Program-made: the position numbers and the translations under genes
The notes under the pieces: model-generated
What the model was told of the DNA's origin: nothing
The model's database searches: none
Seen by the model: only the letters and a program-made list of their open reading frames with translations
Shown: in pieces, positions 63,415 to 64,000 of the stretch
How positions within the stretch are numbered: position 1 is the stretch's first letter
How the letters are laid out: each line of letters begins with the position of its first letter
DNA from: Vespula vulgaris
Taxonomy: Eukaryota; Arthropoda; Insecta; Hymenoptera; Vespidae
Length of the DNA stretch: 64,000 nucleotides
NCBI RefSeq assembly: GCF_905475345.1
Contig: NC_066597.1
Span: 2,122,501 to 2,186,500 of the forward strand
Reading direction: 5' to 3'

Positions 63415-64000
63415 CTATGTATCTAACGTGGATGAACGAACAAATGTTGAAGAACGTTTTACACTAGCCGTGCTTTGCCTAGGACTATTCCTACTTTTAT
63501 CTCCACGTGAGAGTAAACCTTTAGCTGTTTCTCTGAGACTAGTTCTTTGGTGGGTATTAACATGTGTATGGCTACTGCTGTGTGTAAGATTGTGGTGATT
63601 CACCACCAGAGATGCAGAAGACTCACCAGATTCCCAACCATCTTCATCTCCCGTTGTATCGCATTCACTGCTATCCGCTTCACTGGATTCGCTGGGCGTT
63701 TCCTGACCACCCATTCCTATTTGTACACCCTCTCCCAACCTATTCGTTGTCGCTGGCACAGCCGGCGAATTACTTCCACCAACTCGGTGCATAAATAAAC
63801 TAACCTGAAATTAGTAAATATTGTTACGAGATAAAAATTTAGAAACGATAATTGGCCGATAATCGACGGTAGAACTCACTTTAAAATCTGCACTGTAGAT
63901 TTTGTGATGTTTGTCTTTATGTGCGTCGTCTAAGCCCCACTTGTCTATGCTCAAAACAAGAGTAGGTGGCATGGGTCCAAGGCTAGCTAGAGATCCTGTT
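63415..64000 (-). CDS. Unrecognised protein, last two coding exons (partial)
   Basis: Exon 64000-63880 (continues beyond the window, one base of a codon left over) reads TGSLASLGPMPPTLVLSIDK then WGLDDAHKDKHHKIYSADFK, ending at donor GTGAGT. It joins in phase 0 to exon 63804-63415, which follows a TTTCAG acceptor, opens VSLFMHRVGGSNSPAV and stops at TAG. The last 125 residues are a low-complexity tail: acidic/Ser (QETPSESSEADSSECDTTGD), His/Ser-rich, then basic/Ser (RSSTFVRSSTLDT end). A folded domain probably ends near MHRVGG and the tail is disordered and phosphorylatable. Both exons have good splice sites and frame agreement, so this is a real gene; I cannot name the family. Confidence 0.82.

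Noticed and set aside
1..64000. tRNA, rRNA, known insect microRNA seeds, CRISPR arrays, TTAGG telomere repeats
   Set aside because: Looked for by eye (B-box-like GGTTCGA strings, let-7, bantam, miR-1, miR-124 and miR-184 type sequences, regular spacer arrays) and not found with supporting structure.

Overview
The window looks like nuclear DNA from an insect, most likely a hymenopteran (ant, bee or wasp). It is AT-rich, yet CG and CGATCG strings are common, simple repeats are very dense (GA/CT, TA, ATT, GAAA, GATA), and genes are split by short and very long GT-AG introns. No prokaryotic operon, virus, CRISPR array, rRNA or tRNA was seen. The species is an inference; the proteins alone do not fix it.

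Layout, left to right. (1) 1-3,535 is non-coding, with a CpG-rich block at about 1,880-2,720 that carries a perfect CRE palindrome and looks like a promoter or first exon. (2) Pex2, the peroxisomal RING-finger peroxin, is one coding exon on + at 3,546-4,427. (3) 4,428-10,318 is repeat-rich spacer holding an inverted-repeat element at about 5,069-5,477. (4) Bicaudal C (BicC) runs on - from 40,445 to 10,319. I rebuilt fourteen coding exons that join in frame into an 860-residue protein with a KH array and a C-terminal SAM domain. Its introns of 8.7 and 12.4 kb hold most of the microsatellites and a decayed ~100-bp tandem repeat at 23.1-23.9 kb. (5) 40,485-46,610 is the divergent space between BicC and Mettl14, with GC-rich, Z-DNA-prone patches and a 291-bp TA-flanked MITE-like element. 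(6) Mettl14, the m6A writer partner subunit, is on + at 46,611-48,085: five exons, 390 residues. A short upstream reading frame overlaps its start. (7) 48,086-63,414 is mostly AT-rich spacer with simple repeats and two orphan exon-like stretches on + (51,968-52,069 and 58,455-58,555). (8) At the right edge, the last two exons of an unrecognised gene lie on - (63,415 to beyond 64,000).

BicC (RNA binding and translational control) and Mettl14 (mRNA methylation) are head to head and could share regulatory DNA; Pex2 is an unrelated housekeeping neighbour. The least explained items are the inverted-repeat element at 5 kb, the tandem array at 23 kb, the orphan exons in 51-59 kb, the Mettl14 overlapping uORF and the unnamed gene at the right edge. 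Exon borders come from reading splice sites, frame and protein similarity by eye; no alignment or transcript data were available.
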